Positions 7,838 through 16,658 of a stretch of 36,388 nucleotides of DNA are shown here, piece by piece. The stretch is taken from assembly GCF_902825325.1 (NCBI RefSeq), contig NZ_CADEAR010000021.1, positions 1 to 36,388 of the forward strand. The letters run 5' to 3'. Position 1 is the stretch's first letter. Each line of letters starts with the position of its first letter. Source of the stretch: Brucella tritici (GTDB taxonomy: Bacteria; Pseudomonadota; Alphaproteobacteria; Rhizobiales; Rhizobiaceae). Both the position numbers and the translations under genes were made by a program. A model generated the notes under the pieces. That model saw only the letters and a program-made list of their open reading frames with translations. It ran no database searches and had not been told where the DNA came from.

Positions 7838-8738
7838 TTTCCTTCATCGACGAACACCGCTCGGTGTTCGGGGTCGAGCCAATCTGCAGGCTGCTGCCGA
7901 TTGCCCCGTCAACCTATTACGAGAACGTCGCCAAGCGCCTTGACGTTGACCGCCTGTCGGTCCGCGCCCGCAGCGATATTGCCTTGGGGATTGAGATACG
8001 GCGTGTCTTCGAGGCGAACTTCCGCGTCTATGGCGTTCGGAAAGTGTGGCGGCAATTGAAGCGGGAGGGCTTTGACGTCGCCCGCTGCACTGTTGCCCGG
8101 CTTATGAGGTCGATGGGCCTGCAAGGTATCATCCGCGGCAAGCCGATCCGTACGACGTTCCCGGACAAGACGGCTCCGAGCCCGCTAGACCGCGTAAAGC
8201 GCCAGTTCAAAGCCGCTGCGCCGAACAGGCTCTGGGTTTCGGATTTCACCTATGTCGCCACCTGGCAGGGTTTCGTCTACGTGGCGTTCGTCATCGACGC
8301 CTCGCCCGCCGCATCGTCGGCTGGCGGGTGAGCCGGACGGCGCATGCCGGGTTCGTCCTCGATGCCCTGGAGCAGGCCCTTCATGAGCGGCGTCCCGTTC
8401 ATGGCGGCGGCCTCGTCCATCACAGCGATCGCGGTGTCCAATACGTCTCGATCAAGTATTCGGAGCGACTGGCCGAGGCGGGAATCGAGCCTTCCGTCGG
8501 AAGCGTCGGCGACTCTTACGACAACGCCCTCGCCGAAACGATCAACGGTCTCTACAAGGCCGAGGTCATTCATCGGCGCGGACCATGGCGGAGCTTCGAA
8601 GCGGTTGAATTCGCTACTCTGGAATGGGTCGACTGGTTCAACCATCGACGGCTTCTGGAGCCGAACGGCAACATCCCGCCAGCCGAAGCCGAGGAGCAGT
8701 ATTACGCCATGCTGGACGAACCAGCTATGGCTGCATAA
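7834..8738 (+). pseudogene. IS3-family transposase OrfB, frameshifted
   Basis: The first segment (7834-8331) covers the HTH_21-like region and WVSDFTYV with the first catalytic Asp. At about 8301 one base is missing: VIDASPAASS should read VIDAFARRIVGW, which the next frame resumes. The second segment holds HHSDRGVQY (second Asp) and ALAETINGLYK (the catalytic Glu), and ends DEPAMAA. All DDE residues survive but no single frame joins them, so the element is probably dead unless translation shifts at this point. Confidence 0.88.
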
Positions 8739-8751
8739 CTTAAACCAAACG

Positions 8752-8777
8752 GCCTCCGGCAAACCCGGTGCGGTTCA
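8752..8777 (-). repeat. right inverted repeat of the IS3-family element
   Basis: Read on the minus strand it starts TGAACCGCACCGGGTTTGCC, the partner of 7458-7484. Confidence 0.8.
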
Positions 8778-9566
8778 GCCCGTCAAAAAGCTGTAGTCAC
8801 TGGAGCAAGCTCTGGCATCGGAAAAAGTGTCGCAATAGCTTTGGGCCAGGCGGGTGCCGATGTGATTGTGAACTACGTTGTTAGTGACGACGACGCGAGT
8901 GCAGTGGTCGATCAAATTCGTCAAGCAGGCAGCAAAGCCCTGGCACTAAAAGCAGACGTTTCGCTAGAAGCTGAAGTCGATGTCATGTTCGAACGCGCCA
9001 TAAGTGAATTTGGCACTGTCGACATCCTCGTGGCCAATGCGGGCCTGCAATGCGACTCTAGTTTTACTCAAATGTCACTTGAGAAGTGGAATAAGGTCCT
9101 CGATGTCAATCTAACTGGACAATTTCTTTGCACCCGTGCTGCGACACGCGAGTTTTTTCGGCGTGGCATAATACCCTCCGTTTCCTGTGCAGCGGGTAAA
9201 ATTATCTGCATGAGCTCAGTACATCAGGCAATACCGTGGGCGGGCCATGCGAATTACGCTACCTCGAAAGGTGGCGTCAAATTAATGATGGAAAGCATAG
9301 CGCAGGAACTGGCGCCGAAACATATCCGCGTTAACGCCATCGCGCCTGGCGCTATAAGGACGCAAATTAATTCATCAGCCTGGGAAACGGAAGAAGCTCT
9401 GAGAAGATTGCTCACACTGATCCCTTACGGGCGGATCGGCGAACCGGAGGACGTTGCGCGAGCTGCTGTTTGGCTCGCGTCGGACGAATCTGACTATGTC
9501 GTTGGGACCACGCTTTTCATCGACGGTGGAATGACGCTTTTTCCTGGATTTTCTACGAATGGTTGA
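8778..9566 (+). pseudogene. short-chain dehydrogenase/reductase lacking its start
   Basis: The frame is open directly from the IS3 right end and reads ARQKAVVTGASSGIGKSVAI, so only about 5-8 N-terminal residues and the promoter are missing. The Rossmann TGASSGIG, NAG (in VANAGLQ), a catalytic Ser (CMSSVHQ), YATSK (Tyr/Lys) and the GLxxDGG-like end (TLFIDGGMTL) are all present. It resembles glucose-1-dehydrogenase-type SDRs; the substrate is unknown. No ATG remains. The earliest in-frame candidate is a TTG at 8841, which would lose the cofactor motif. It is non-functional unless translation begins inside the IS. Confidence 0.82.
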
Positions 9567-9994
9567 TAAAGATGGATACTAGAGACCGCTGCGCTGTTCG
9601 TTCTTGTGAAGGTTTTCGGAAATGACAAGCCGGACGCCGTATCTCCGTCCGCCCTTGCTTCCTCACAGACCGCGATCCAACCATTCGCTCAGGCCGGTCC
9701 GCCTTTAGGCTTTGTGAAGGCAACATCTCCCCCGACAGCCCTCCTCCCCCGACATCGGCTGACAGGCATCCTTTTATTGGGAAATGGCTCTATTTGATCG
9801 CTAAGGTAAACATGAGTGTCCTTCGAGGGGGCGATCACGGATTTCGCCCTACCGGTAGAAACTGATAGCACGTTTCAGCGCGTTGTTGTGGACCAGATCG
9901 TCGTTCTATTCTGGTCGGATATTCTAGAGGTTTGCTTCCGACATTTGCATCCCTCTGATATGAGCGCTGGCAAATGTCGGAAGCAAAAAGACCG
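9567..9994. other. gap between the headless SDR and the MFS gene
   Basis: No gene could be recognised. A plus-strand frame at 9606-9797 has no domain or ribosome site. The only structured feature is the 18-bp inverted repeat at 9931-9987 (separate entry). Confidence 0.4.
9931..9987. repeat. perfect 18-bp inverted repeat downstream of the MFS gene
   Basis: TTTGCTTCCGACATTTGC at 9931-9948 is repeated exactly in inverse at 9970-9987, separated by 21 bases. It begins 8 bases beyond the stop codon of the minus-strand MFS gene. It could be a factor-independent 3' end, though no long T-tract follows on the minus strand. It could also be an intergenic repeat unit. Confidence 0.8.
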
Positions 9995-11320
9995 CTAGTT
10001 CTGGTCCAGCACTCGCGACAGGCTGAGAGCTGCCAGCGTGCAGATTGCTCCGGATATAAGATATCCGCCGATGAAAATTATTCCGAGGCTGCTGGCGAGG
10101 CCGAGTGCCACGAGCGGGGCGAAAGCTGCACCCACAAGCCAGGCGAGGTCTGACGTCAGAGCCGCGCCGGTATAGCGATAATATTGTGTGAAACGGGAAG
10201 ACACCGCGCCGGACGATTGACCGAATGTCAGCCCCAAAACACCAAAGCCTATCAGAATATAGGCGTCCTGCCCCGCGCTGCCCGCATCGAGAAGGAAAGG
10301 CGCGGAAAAGCTGAAGAGAGCGATAATTATTGCGCCGATCATCAATTCGTTACGTCGCCCGATGCGATCAGCAACAAATCCGGACAGGATGATACCGATC
10401 AGACCGACCGCAGCACCCGCCACCTGAACCCAGAGGAAGCGTTCAGCGGGCTGGGCGCCCGAGAGAACAACCCAGCTAAGCGGAAAGATCGTTACGAGGT
10501 GGAACATCGCAAAGCTTGCCAGCGGCACAAAGGCTCCCAGAACCACATCGATACTATGTTTACTCAGCATTTCAAAAACGGGTCGCGGCTGAAGTTCCTG
10601 CGCATCCATTGCTGCGCCGAACTCGCTGCTCGCAACGATGCGGAGGCGCGCAAACAGCGCGACGACGTTAATCGCGAAGGCCACAAAGAATGGATAGCGC
10701 CAACCCCATGCAAGAAAATCCGCTTCGCTGAGATTATGTACGAAATAGGCAAAAAGAATGCTTGCCAGTGCGAAGCCGATGGGCGCTCCCAATTGCGGGA
10801 TCATCGCATACCAGCCACGCTTGCCCACGGGCGCACTCAAGCTCAGGAGAGAAGCCAGACCGTCCCATGCGCCGCCGAGCGCGAAGCCCTGGCCCAGTCT
10901 GAACAGGGCGAGCAAAAACACAGCCCAATATCCGATCGTCTCGAACCCCGGCAGAAAGGCGATAGAGGCTGTTGAGCCGCCCAGAATAACCAGAGCGAGC
11001 GTGAGTTTTGTTCCTCGCCCGTAATGGCGATCAATCCACATGAAGACGAACGAACCCACAGGTCGCGCAATGAATGCCAGTGAAAAAACCGCGAACGACA
11101 TCAAGGTTGCCGTTACCGGATCAGGGGCGAACGGGAAAATCAGCTTGGGAAAAACCAGAATGGAACCAAGCCCATAGACGAAAAAATCGAAAAACTCGGA
11201 TGTTCGCCCGATGACAACGCCGATGGCGACATTTCCCGGCGACAAAGGCTTTCCGTCGCTATGGATGCGTCGTGCGTCCTGTTCGAGACCTGATGATGTC
11301 GGTGTTGCGGACGAACTCAT
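9995..11320 (-). CDS. MFS transporter, metabolite:H+ symporter type
   Basis: 441 residues when begun at ATG 11320 (MSSSATPTSS), with GGAGAG five bases before it; an upstream ATG at 11365 adds 15 residues and lacks such a site. About 12 hydrophobic segments are visible. The loop 2-3 region reads ARPVGSFVFMWIDRHYGRG, the MFS GxxxDRxGR motif in the form seen in metabolite:H+ symporters such as ShiA/ProP relatives. A second copy, ADRIGRR, follows TM8. RLGQGFALGGAWDGLASLLS in TM4 region is also typical. The substrate (a dicarboxylate, shikimate, betaine or other organic acid) cannot be read from sequence. It is divergent from cyoABCD across about 200 bases. Confidence 0.85.
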   Translation of the reverse strand: MSSSATPTSSGLEQDARRIHSDGKPLSPGNVAIGVVIGRTSEFFDFFVYGLGSILVFPKLIFPFAPDPVTATLMSFAVFSLAFIARPVGSFVFMWIDRHYGRGTKLTLALVILGGSTASIAFLPGFETIGYWAVFLLALFRLGQGFALGGAWDGLASLLSLSAPVGKRGWYAMIPQLGAPIGFALASILFAYFVHNLSEADFLAWGWRYPFFVAFAINVVALFARLRIVASSEFGAAMDAQELQPRPVFEMLSKHSIDVVLGAFVPLASFAMFHLVTIFPLSWVVLSGAQPAERFLWVQVAGAAVGLIGIILSGFVADRIGRRNELMIGAIIIALFSFSAPFLLDAGSAGQDAYILIGFGVLGLTFGQSSGAVSSRFTQYYRYTGAALTSDLAWLVGAAFAPLVALGLASSLGIIFIGGYLISGAICTLAALSLSRVLDQN

Positions 11321-11522
11321 GAAACTCTCCGAGGGAAATGTATCATGTGCTTTATGATGTCGCACAACGACAAGTTATCAAGGAACAGGTCAAAAAAAAA
11401 GCAGATATAGTTGTTTCGTAGTCTGTTGGACTGAACAATTTTCATAAACTGAAAAATGGGTCTTCCCGAAATGCGATTGTGCCTTATCATGATGAAGGAA
11501 CAGAATGTAGGTCGGGTTAGAC

Positions 11523-12587
11523 ATGAACGCATTCTTCAGTTTCACGCGAAAAGCGTTCCTAGCCGTGGTTCTTCTGCCGGGGCTGGCTGGCTGCAATATG
11601 GTCGTGATGTCGCCATCTGGAGACATTGCAGCGCAGCAGAGAGACCTTATCGTCGTATCGACGATCCTGATGCTGATCATTATCGTGCCGGTTATCTTCC
11701 TGACGCTTTTCTTCGCGTGGCGGTACAGGCAGTCGAACAACGCCGCCAGATATGATCCAGAATGGCATCATTCGACAGCGCTGGAAGTGGTCATATGGAC
11801 CGCTCCTCTGATGATTATCATCGCATTGGGCGCGATCACCTGGGTGAACACGCATAAACTCGACCCTTACCGGGCATTGGATCGCATTGATGGCACGCGG
11901 CCGGTCGAGGCCGGAACCAAACCCCTGACGGTCGAAGTTGTCGCGCTCGACTGGAAATGGCTGTTCTTTTATCCGGATTACGGTATCGCCACTGTCAACG
12001 AGATGGCGGCGCCGGTTGATACGCCCATCGACTTCAAGATCACGGCCTCGTCGGTTATGAATTCCTTCTATATTCCGGCACTTGCAGGCATGATCTATGC
12101 CATGCCGGGAATGCAGACGCGGCTTCATGCGGTCATCAACAAGGCCGGTGAATATGAAGGATTTTCATCCAACTATAGCGGCGAAGGCTTTTCGCATATG
12201 CGCTTCCAGTTTCACGGGCTTGACGCCTCGGGTTTCGACAACTGGATAAGCCAGGTGAAGCAAAATGGAACCGCCCTGAACAGGGATACTTATCTGAAGC
12301 TCGAAAAGCCGAGCATCAGGGAGCCGGTTCGTTACTTCGGTGCCGTTGAAAGCGGACTTTTCGAAGCCGTGCTCAATATGTGTGTTCGCCCCGGCCAGAT
12401 GTGCATGAGTGAAATGATGCACATCGACAGGATGGGCGGCGCGGGCCTTGATAGTCGCGAAAACAAGGCCCGGCTACAGCATGATAATCGTCATAGCGCC
12501 GATGCCGCGCAGTCCAGCGCAACTGATATTCAAGCTGTACCCGACGCGCAAAGGGAGCAGGGTCATGACATGCACAATATGCCCTGA
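11523..12587 (+). CDS. cyoA: cytochrome bo-type ubiquinol oxidase subunit II
   Basis: 354 residues. A lipoprotein signal peptide ends at LAGC with Cys24 as the lipid site, followed by two membrane spans (about 43-66 and 88-108) and a periplasmic cupredoxin-like domain (about 130-300). The Cu-A ligand set of cytochrome c oxidases is not present, as expected for a quinol oxidase. The C-terminus after about residue 300 is a low-complexity polar tail rich in His, Met and Gln. It is the first gene of cyoABCD; the 127-base gap to cyoB is longer than the other junctions in the operon. Confidence 0.95.
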   Translation: MNAFFSFTRKAFLAVVLLPGLAGCNMVVMSPSGDIAAQQRDLIVVSTILMLIIIVPVIFLTLFFAWRYRQSNNAARYDPEWHHSTALEVVIWTAPLMIIIALGAITWVNTHKLDPYRALDRIDGTRPVEAGTKPLTVEVVALDWKWLFFYPDYGIATVNEMAAPVDTPIDFKITASSVMNSFYIPALAGMIYAMPGMQTRLHAVINKAGEYEGFSSNYSGEGFSHMRFQFHGLDASGFDNWISQVKQNGTALNRDTYLKLEKPSIREPVRYFGAVESGLFEAVLNMCVRPGQMCMSEMMHIDRMGGAGLDSRENKARLQHDNRHSADAAQSSATDIQAVPDAQREQGHDMHNMP

Positions 12588-12714
12588 AGCACCTTTGTGC
12601 CGATGGCGTGGAGCAGGGTTAGCGGCAGTTCTGCGGCCAGGATAAGCCGTAGGGCAAGACCAAAAGATTGAAGAATCTGCAATCGGATAACAGTAACTTC
12701 GGGAATGTTCTATC

Positions 12715-14712
12715 ATGATTGGCGGTGACAGTTCCACGAGTATGATCTTCGGGCGCCTCTCCCTGGAAGCGATACCCTATCACGAACCAATCCTCCTGGT
12801 GACCTTCATAGTGGTCGCAATTGGGGGTATCGCGGTTGTGGGGTCGATTACCTATTTCAGGCTTTGGGGGTATCTGTGGAACGAATGGTTCACCAGTGTG
12901 GACCACAAGAAGATCGGCATCATGTATGTCATTCTCGCATTGATCATGCTTCTGCGTGGTTTTGCCGACGCCATCATGATGCGCATCCAGCAGGCAATAG
13001 CGTTCAACGGGTATGAAGGCTATCTGCCGCCGCACCATTACGACCAGATATTCACCGCGCATGGCGTTATCATGATTTTTTTCATGGCCATGCCCTTCGT
13101 GACGGGCTTGATGAACTATGTTGTCCCGCTGCAGATAGGTGCGCGGGACGTTTCGTTCCCGTTTCTCAATAATTTCTCGTTCTGGATGACAACCGGCGGC
13201 GCCATCATCATCATGATGTCGCTTTTTGTAGGAGAGTTCGCCCGCACTGGCTGGTTAGCCTATCCCCCCTTGTCTGGCATTGACTACAGTCCCGACGTTG
13301 GGGTCGATTATTATATATGGGGCCTGCAGGTCGCGGGCGTGGGCACGACGCTTTCTGGTATCAATTTGATAGCCACCATCGTCAAGATGCGAGCTCCGGG
13401 CATGTCCTTCATGAAAATGCCGGTCTTCACCTGGACCTCGCTTTGCACCAACGTGCTCATTGTGGCGACATTCCCCATCCTAACTGCAACGCTCGCCCTT
13501 CTGTCGCTGGATCGTTATGTGGGAACGAATTTCTTCACCAACGATCTTGGTGGCAATCCGATGATGTATATCAACCTCATCTGGATATGGGGTCACCCGG
13601 AAGTCTACATTCTTGTATTGCCGGCTTTCGGCATTTTTTCCGAAGTGGTCGCAACCTTCTGCGGCAAGCGCCTGTTTGGCTATGCGTCGATGGTCTACGC
13701 AACCTGCGTCATCATGATCCTGTCCTATATTGTGTGGCTCCACCACTTCTTCACAATGGGGTCTGGCGCTTCGGTCAATGCGTTCTTCGGTATCACGACG
13801 ATGATCATCTCCATCCCCACCGGGGCGAAGATGTTCAACTGGCTCTTCACAATGTATCGCGGACGTATCCGCTATGAAGTGCCCATGTTATGGACGATCG
13901 GCTTCATGGTGACATTCGTGATCGGCGGTATGACGGGTGTGATGCTTGCAATTCCACCGGCCGATTTCGTACTGCACAATTCGCTCTTTCTCATCGCCCA
14001 TTTTCATAACGTGATTATCGGTGGTGTTGTCTTCGGCCTGATGGCAGGACTCGTTTACTGGTGGCCGAAGGCATTCGGTTATAAGCTTGATCCTTTCTGG
14101 GGAAAGATGAGCTTCTGGTTCTGGCAGATCGGCTTCATCTTCGCCTTCATGCCGCTGTATGTTCTTGGGCTGAAAGGGGTTACCCGGCGGCTGAGCCAGT
14201 TTGAAGATCCTTCCTTGCAGATATGGTTTGTCATTGCGGCATTCGGCGCTGTCTTGATTGCGCTCGGAATCGCCTCCTTTCTCGTCCAGCTCGTCGTGAG
14301 CTATTTGAAGCGGGAGCAATTGCGTGACCTTACCGGCGATCCATGGGGCGGCCGTACGCTTGAATGGTCGACGTCCTCGCCTCCGCCGGAGTACAACTTC
14401 GCCTTTACGCCCGTGGTTCACGATCTCGACAGCTGGTATGATATGAAAAACCGCGGCCATGAACGACCGCTGACCGGCTTCCGCCCCATTCATATGCCGC
14501 GCAATACAGGCGCCGGTGTCATACTGGCCGCACTGAGCGTCGTCCTTGCCTTTGCCCTCATATGGTACATCTGGTGGCTGGCGATCCTGTCCTTTGCCGC
14601 TTTGCTGATCGCTGCAATAGGGCACACATTCAACTATCAACGTGACTTCTATATCCCCGCTGAAACAGTTGCGGCGACAGAAGACGCCCGTTCAAAACTT
14701 CTCGCTGGATAG
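12715..14712 (+). CDS. cyoB: cytochrome bo-type ubiquinol oxidase subunit I
   Basis: 665 residues, matching E. coli CyoB with a constant offset of ten. Low-spin haem ligands are His116 and His431, the high-spin haem ligand is His429, and Cu-B ligands are His294, His343 and His344. Tyr298 is the residue that crosslinks to His294, and Lys372 is the K-channel lysine. Arg81 and Asp85, part of the quinol site in the E. coli enzyme, are also present. It therefore reduces O2 to water with quinol and pumps protons in the inner membrane. The start ATG 12715 is the first in frame; the gene ends 5 bases before cyoC. Confidence 0.97.
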   Translation: MIGGDSSTSMIFGRLSLEAIPYHEPILLVTFIVVAIGGIAVVGSITYFRLWGYLWNEWFTSVDHKKIGIMYVILALIMLLRGFADAIMMRIQQAIAFNGYEGYLPPHHYDQIFTAHGVIMIFFMAMPFVTGLMNYVVPLQIGARDVSFPFLNNFSFWMTTGGAIIIMMSLFVGEFARTGWLAYPPLSGIDYSPDVGVDYYIWGLQVAGVGTTLSGINLIATIVKMRAPGMSFMKMPVFTWTSLCTNVLIVATFPILTATLALLSLDRYVGTNFFTNDLGGNPMMYINLIWIWGHPEVYILVLPAFGIFSEVVATFCGKRLFGYASMVYATCVIMILSYIVWLHHFFTMGSGASVNAFFGITTMIISIPTGAKMFNWLFTMYRGRIRYEVPMLWTIGFMVTFVIGGMTGVMLAIPPADFVLHNSLFLIAHFHNVIIGGVVFGLMAGLVYWWPKAFGYKLDPFWGKMSFWFWQIGFIFAFMPLYVLGLKGVTRRLSQFEDPSLQIWFVIAAFGAVLIALGIASFLVQLVVSYLKREQLRDLTGDPWGGRTLEWSTSSPPPEYNFAFTPVVHDLDSWYDMKNRGHERPLTGFRPIHMPRNTGAGVILAALSVVLAFALIWYIWWLAILSFAALLIAAIGHTFNYQRDFYIPAETVAATEDARSKLLAG

Positions 14713-14717
14713 GCCCG

Positions 14718-15338
14718 ATGACAGAGATACATCTAGATCAAGCCGAGAAGCCGCAGTTTTATCTGGCGGAAGACCATCATCCGGAAAACAGCACGACGCT
14801 GGGCTTCTGGCTCTATCTGATGAGTGACTGCCTGATATTTGCTGTCCTGTTTGCCACCTATGGCGTGCTCGGTCGCAACTATGCGGCAGGACCTTCACCG
14901 GCAGATTTATTTGATCTCAATCTGGTTGCAATCAATACGGCAATGCTGCTTCTGTCGTCGATTACATATGGGTTCGCCATGCTGCAGATGCAGCGAGATG
15001 AGAAAACTGCAACATTGTTCTGGCTGGCCATTACCGGCATTTTCGGCGCAGCGTTTCTGGCAATCGAGATTTACGAATTCAGTCATCTCATTCATGAAGG
15101 CGCAGGACCTGGCCGTTCGGCATTCCTGTCCTCCTTCTTCACCCTCGTCGGCACGCACGGGCTGCACGTTACTTTTGGTATCGTCTGGTTGATTACGCTT
15201 ATGTTGCAGGTCATGCGCCATGGGCTGATTGTCGAAAATCGCCGACGCCTGATGTGCCTTTCGATGTTTTGGCATTTTCTGGATGTTATCTGGATTGGCG
15301 TGTTCTCCTTCGTATATTTATTGGGAGTCCTCGGATGA
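14718..15338 (+). CDS. cyoC: cytochrome bo-type ubiquinol oxidase subunit III
   Basis: 206 residues with five membrane spans, lacking the first two helices of mitochondrial-type subunit III as usual for CyoC. Recognisable stretches are LGFWLYLMSDCLIFAVLFA near residue 35, FLVGTHGLHVTFG-like sequence (FTLVGTHGLHVTFGIVW) around 140, and SMFWHFLDVIWIGVFSFVY near the end. ATG 14718 is 5 bases after the cyoB stop; the stop overlaps the cyoD start (ATGA). Confidence 0.95.
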   Translation: MTEIHLDQAEKPQFYLAEDHHPENSTTLGFWLYLMSDCLIFAVLFATYGVLGRNYAAGPSPADLFDLNLVAINTAMLLLSSITYGFAMLQMQRDEKTATLFWLAITGIFGAAFLAIEIYEFSHLIHEGAGPGRSAFLSSFFTLVGTHGLHVTFGIVWLITLMLQVMRHGLIVENRRRLMCLSMFWHFLDVIWIGVFSFVYLLGVLG

Positions 15339-15739
15339 GCGTAAATAGCCCACACCACGGAACCCAGCCCAGCCACCATCAAGACCCGCATGGATCAGGG
15401 GCAGGCGAAGTCCACGCGACTTTCAGCGGCTACATGACAGGCTTTGTCCTGTCGGTCATTCTCACAGCCATTCCGTTTTGGCTTGTCATGGGAGATGTGC
15501 TTGCCAGCAGGCAGCTAACCGCAATGCTTGTCATGGGCATAGGGGCTGTCCAGATCGTGGTGCATATGATCTATTTTCTACATATGAGCCCGACGTCGGA
15601 GGGGGGCTGGACGCTGATGGCGCTGATATTTACGCTCATCATTGTCGGCATCGCTCTGGCAGGCTCACTTTGGGTCATGCATCATCTCAACGAGAATATG
15701 ATGCCCGTTACCCATGAAATGATGAAGAACATGCCCTAA
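15335..15739 (+). CDS. cyoD: cytochrome bo-type ubiquinol oxidase subunit IV
   Basis: 134 residues from ATG 15335, which overlaps the cyoC stop by four bases (ATGA). A His-rich polar N-terminus (SPHHGTQPSHHQDPHG) precedes three membrane spans. The second ends in VHMIYFLHMSPT, a typical CyoD signature, and the third spans about residues 92-112. The subunit assists assembly of the Cu-B centre. No cyoE (haem O synthase) follows; the operon ends here and the next 900 bases are gene debris. Confidence 0.93.
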   Translation: MSVNSPHHGTQPSHHQDPHGSGAGEVHATFSGYMTGFVLSVILTAIPFWLVMGDVLASRQLTAMLVMGIGAVQIVVHMIYFLHMSPTSEGGWTLMALIFTLIIVGIALAGSLWVMHHLNENMMPVTHEMMKNMP

Positions 15740-15769
15740 ACGGCGCTGTCTCGCTAAGTTGCCGCGTCT

Positions 15770-15925
15770 AGAATGGCCCGCAGCTTTCCATGGGTCGAAA
15801 TGCCCCGCTCGTATATACGAGGCGAGCGCCTTCTTCAGGTCAGGCCAGAACGCCTCGAAATCGACAATCGCCCAGTACGCCTTGAGCTGATCGCCAAGGG
15901 CGCTCAGACGCTTCAACTGATCATC
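15770..15925 (-). pseudogene. IS5-family transposase fragment
   Basis: The minus strand from about 15925 encodes DDQLKRLSALGDQLKAYWAI, then VDFEAFWPDLKKALAS and RAGHFDP. This corresponds to the N-terminal region of IS5-type transposases, which commonly have a similar LxALGDQL...VDFExF..DLxxAL pattern followed by GGRPPFDP. The expected GGRPPF stretch is damaged and similarity stops. No terminal repeats were identified. It lies head-to-head with the autotransporter fragment starting at about 15927. Confidence 0.6.
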
Positions 15926-15926
15926 A

Positions 15927-16034
15927 TGTAAAAGCGACCGCATCAATGTTTGCGGGACGGCAACGGTTGGGGGCGCTAAAGTTTATGTAGAACAAGCTGC
16001 CGGCACCTATATGCCGGGCAAATGCTACACTATG
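15927..16034 (+). pseudogene. fragment of an autotransporter passenger domain
   Basis: The translation CKSDRINVCGTATVGGAKVY followed by VEQAAGTYMPGKCYTM parallels a stretch of the large autotransporter on the opposite strand (residues roughly 745-780: GKSDRIDVSGTATLGGAKVY, then IEKAAGTYMPGKSYTI). About 27 of 35 residues are identical. Only this short piece is present and it runs in frame into an L,D-transpeptidase fragment. It derives from a related autotransporter gene that is otherwise lost here. Confidence 0.75.
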
Positions 16035-16346
16035 ACAAAGCTAGCAGTGGGTGTCGGCCGCGAAGGGTTTGGCTGGTATGGCACCGAACGGATCACCGCC
16101 AAGCGCGAATGGCCCGACTGGCGTCCACCTGCATCAATGCGGGAACACAGGCCCGACCTGCCCGCTCATATGGCTGGCGGTCCCGATAATCCGCTTGGTG
16201 CAAGAGCGCTTTATCGCATCCATGGCTCCAATAAGCCGGAAACCATAGGGACTGCCGCGTCGTCCGGTTGCTTTCGCATAACCAATAGTGATGTGATTGA
16301 TCTTTACAAGCGCGCCCGGGTTGGCGGTAAAGTGAGAGTTTTCTGA
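16035..16346 (+). pseudogene. L,D-transpeptidase (YkuD) C-terminal fragment
   Basis: Beginning just after the autotransporter piece, the frame reads AVGVGREGFGWYGTERITAK, REWPDWRPPASM, GGPDNPLGARALYRIHGSN and SSGCFRITNSDVIDLYKRAR. This is the catalytic half of the YkuD family, which crosslinks peptidoglycan; the Cys in SSGC is the nucleophile and HG precedes it. Family members normally have about six more residues (ALY..GTLYRIHG) where this copy reads ALYRIHG, an internal deletion. The N-terminal half and signal peptide are missing. The only ATG in frame (16011) is inside the autotransporter piece, so a 111-residue chimera could in principle be made, but export is unlikely. Confidence 0.75.
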
Positions 16347-16379
16347 CAGAAGCCGACAGATTTCATGAAACTGTCCTCG

Positions 16380-16580
16380 GGAAGCTAAGGTATTTTCCTA
16401 GACACCGGACCCAACAATTGATCTTCCTATTCAACTTGATCGTGATTCACCTCCTTGTAGAGGAGGCGTTGATATGCATGATTTCTTTTGGTTCTCCGAT
16501 GGGTACCGGATTCGCATCGAGCCTTTGCTACCAACGACGTGCACGGCAAGCCGCGTGTAGATTTACGCTTGGGCTAGTGT
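16380..16580 (+). pseudogene. IS5-family (IS711-like) 5' remnant
   Basis: ATG 16474, with AGAGGAGG upstream, begins MHDFFWFSDGYRIRIEPLLP, the start typical of IS427-group transposase OrfA proteins, of which Brucella IS711 is one. A shift a few codons later lets another frame continue NDVHGKPRV, and similarity then ends. The sequence GCTAAGGTATTTTCCTAG around 16385-16402 may be the terminal end. Identification as IS711 itself is from memory and uncertain. CCTCCT-TGTAG-AGGAGG (16450-16466) forms a hairpin over the ribosome site. Confidence 0.5.
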
Positions 16581-16608
16581 ACGGATTAACTGTCTACGAA
16601 AACAAGAT

Positions 16609-16638
16609 GGCCGGTGAGAAATGAATGTCTCACCGGCC
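16609..16638 (-). terminator. terminator of the autotransporter gene
   Basis: GGCCGGTGAGA (16609-16619) and TCTCACCGGCC (16628-16638) form a perfect 11-bp stem with an 8-base loop. It starts 21 bases after the autotransporter stop codon. On the minus strand the stem is followed by ATCTTGTTTTC, a moderately T-rich stretch, consistent with intrinsic termination. Confidence 0.75.
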
Positions 16639-16658
16639 ACAACTTTGCTCAATAGGGC

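Larger units (their letters stand above)
7458..8777 (+). mobile_element. IS3-family element with both inverted repeats
   Basis: The left repeat at 7458-7484 (TGAACCGCGCCGGGTTTGCC...) pairs with the right repeat at 8752-8777, which ends in GGTGCGGTTCA, giving a 1320-base element. It carries orfA and a frameshifted orfB. The bases flanking the two ends (ACC on the left, GCC on the right) do not form a clear target duplication. The left flank is an IS5 transposase and the right flank an SDR gene, so the flanks are not two halves of one original target. Confidence 0.85.

Noticed and set aside
9606..9797. 63-residue plus-strand frame after the headless SDR
   Set aside because: No domain, no start signal; composition looks non-coding.
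10184..10975. 263-residue open frame antisense to the MFS gene
   Set aside because: It lies wholly inside the MFS coding sequence, is highly polar and low in recognisable motifs, and has no ribosome site. The sense gene has clear membrane spans.
13888..14640. 250-residue open frame antisense to cyoB
   Set aside because: A shadow of cyoB, whose haem and copper ligands prove the sense frame.
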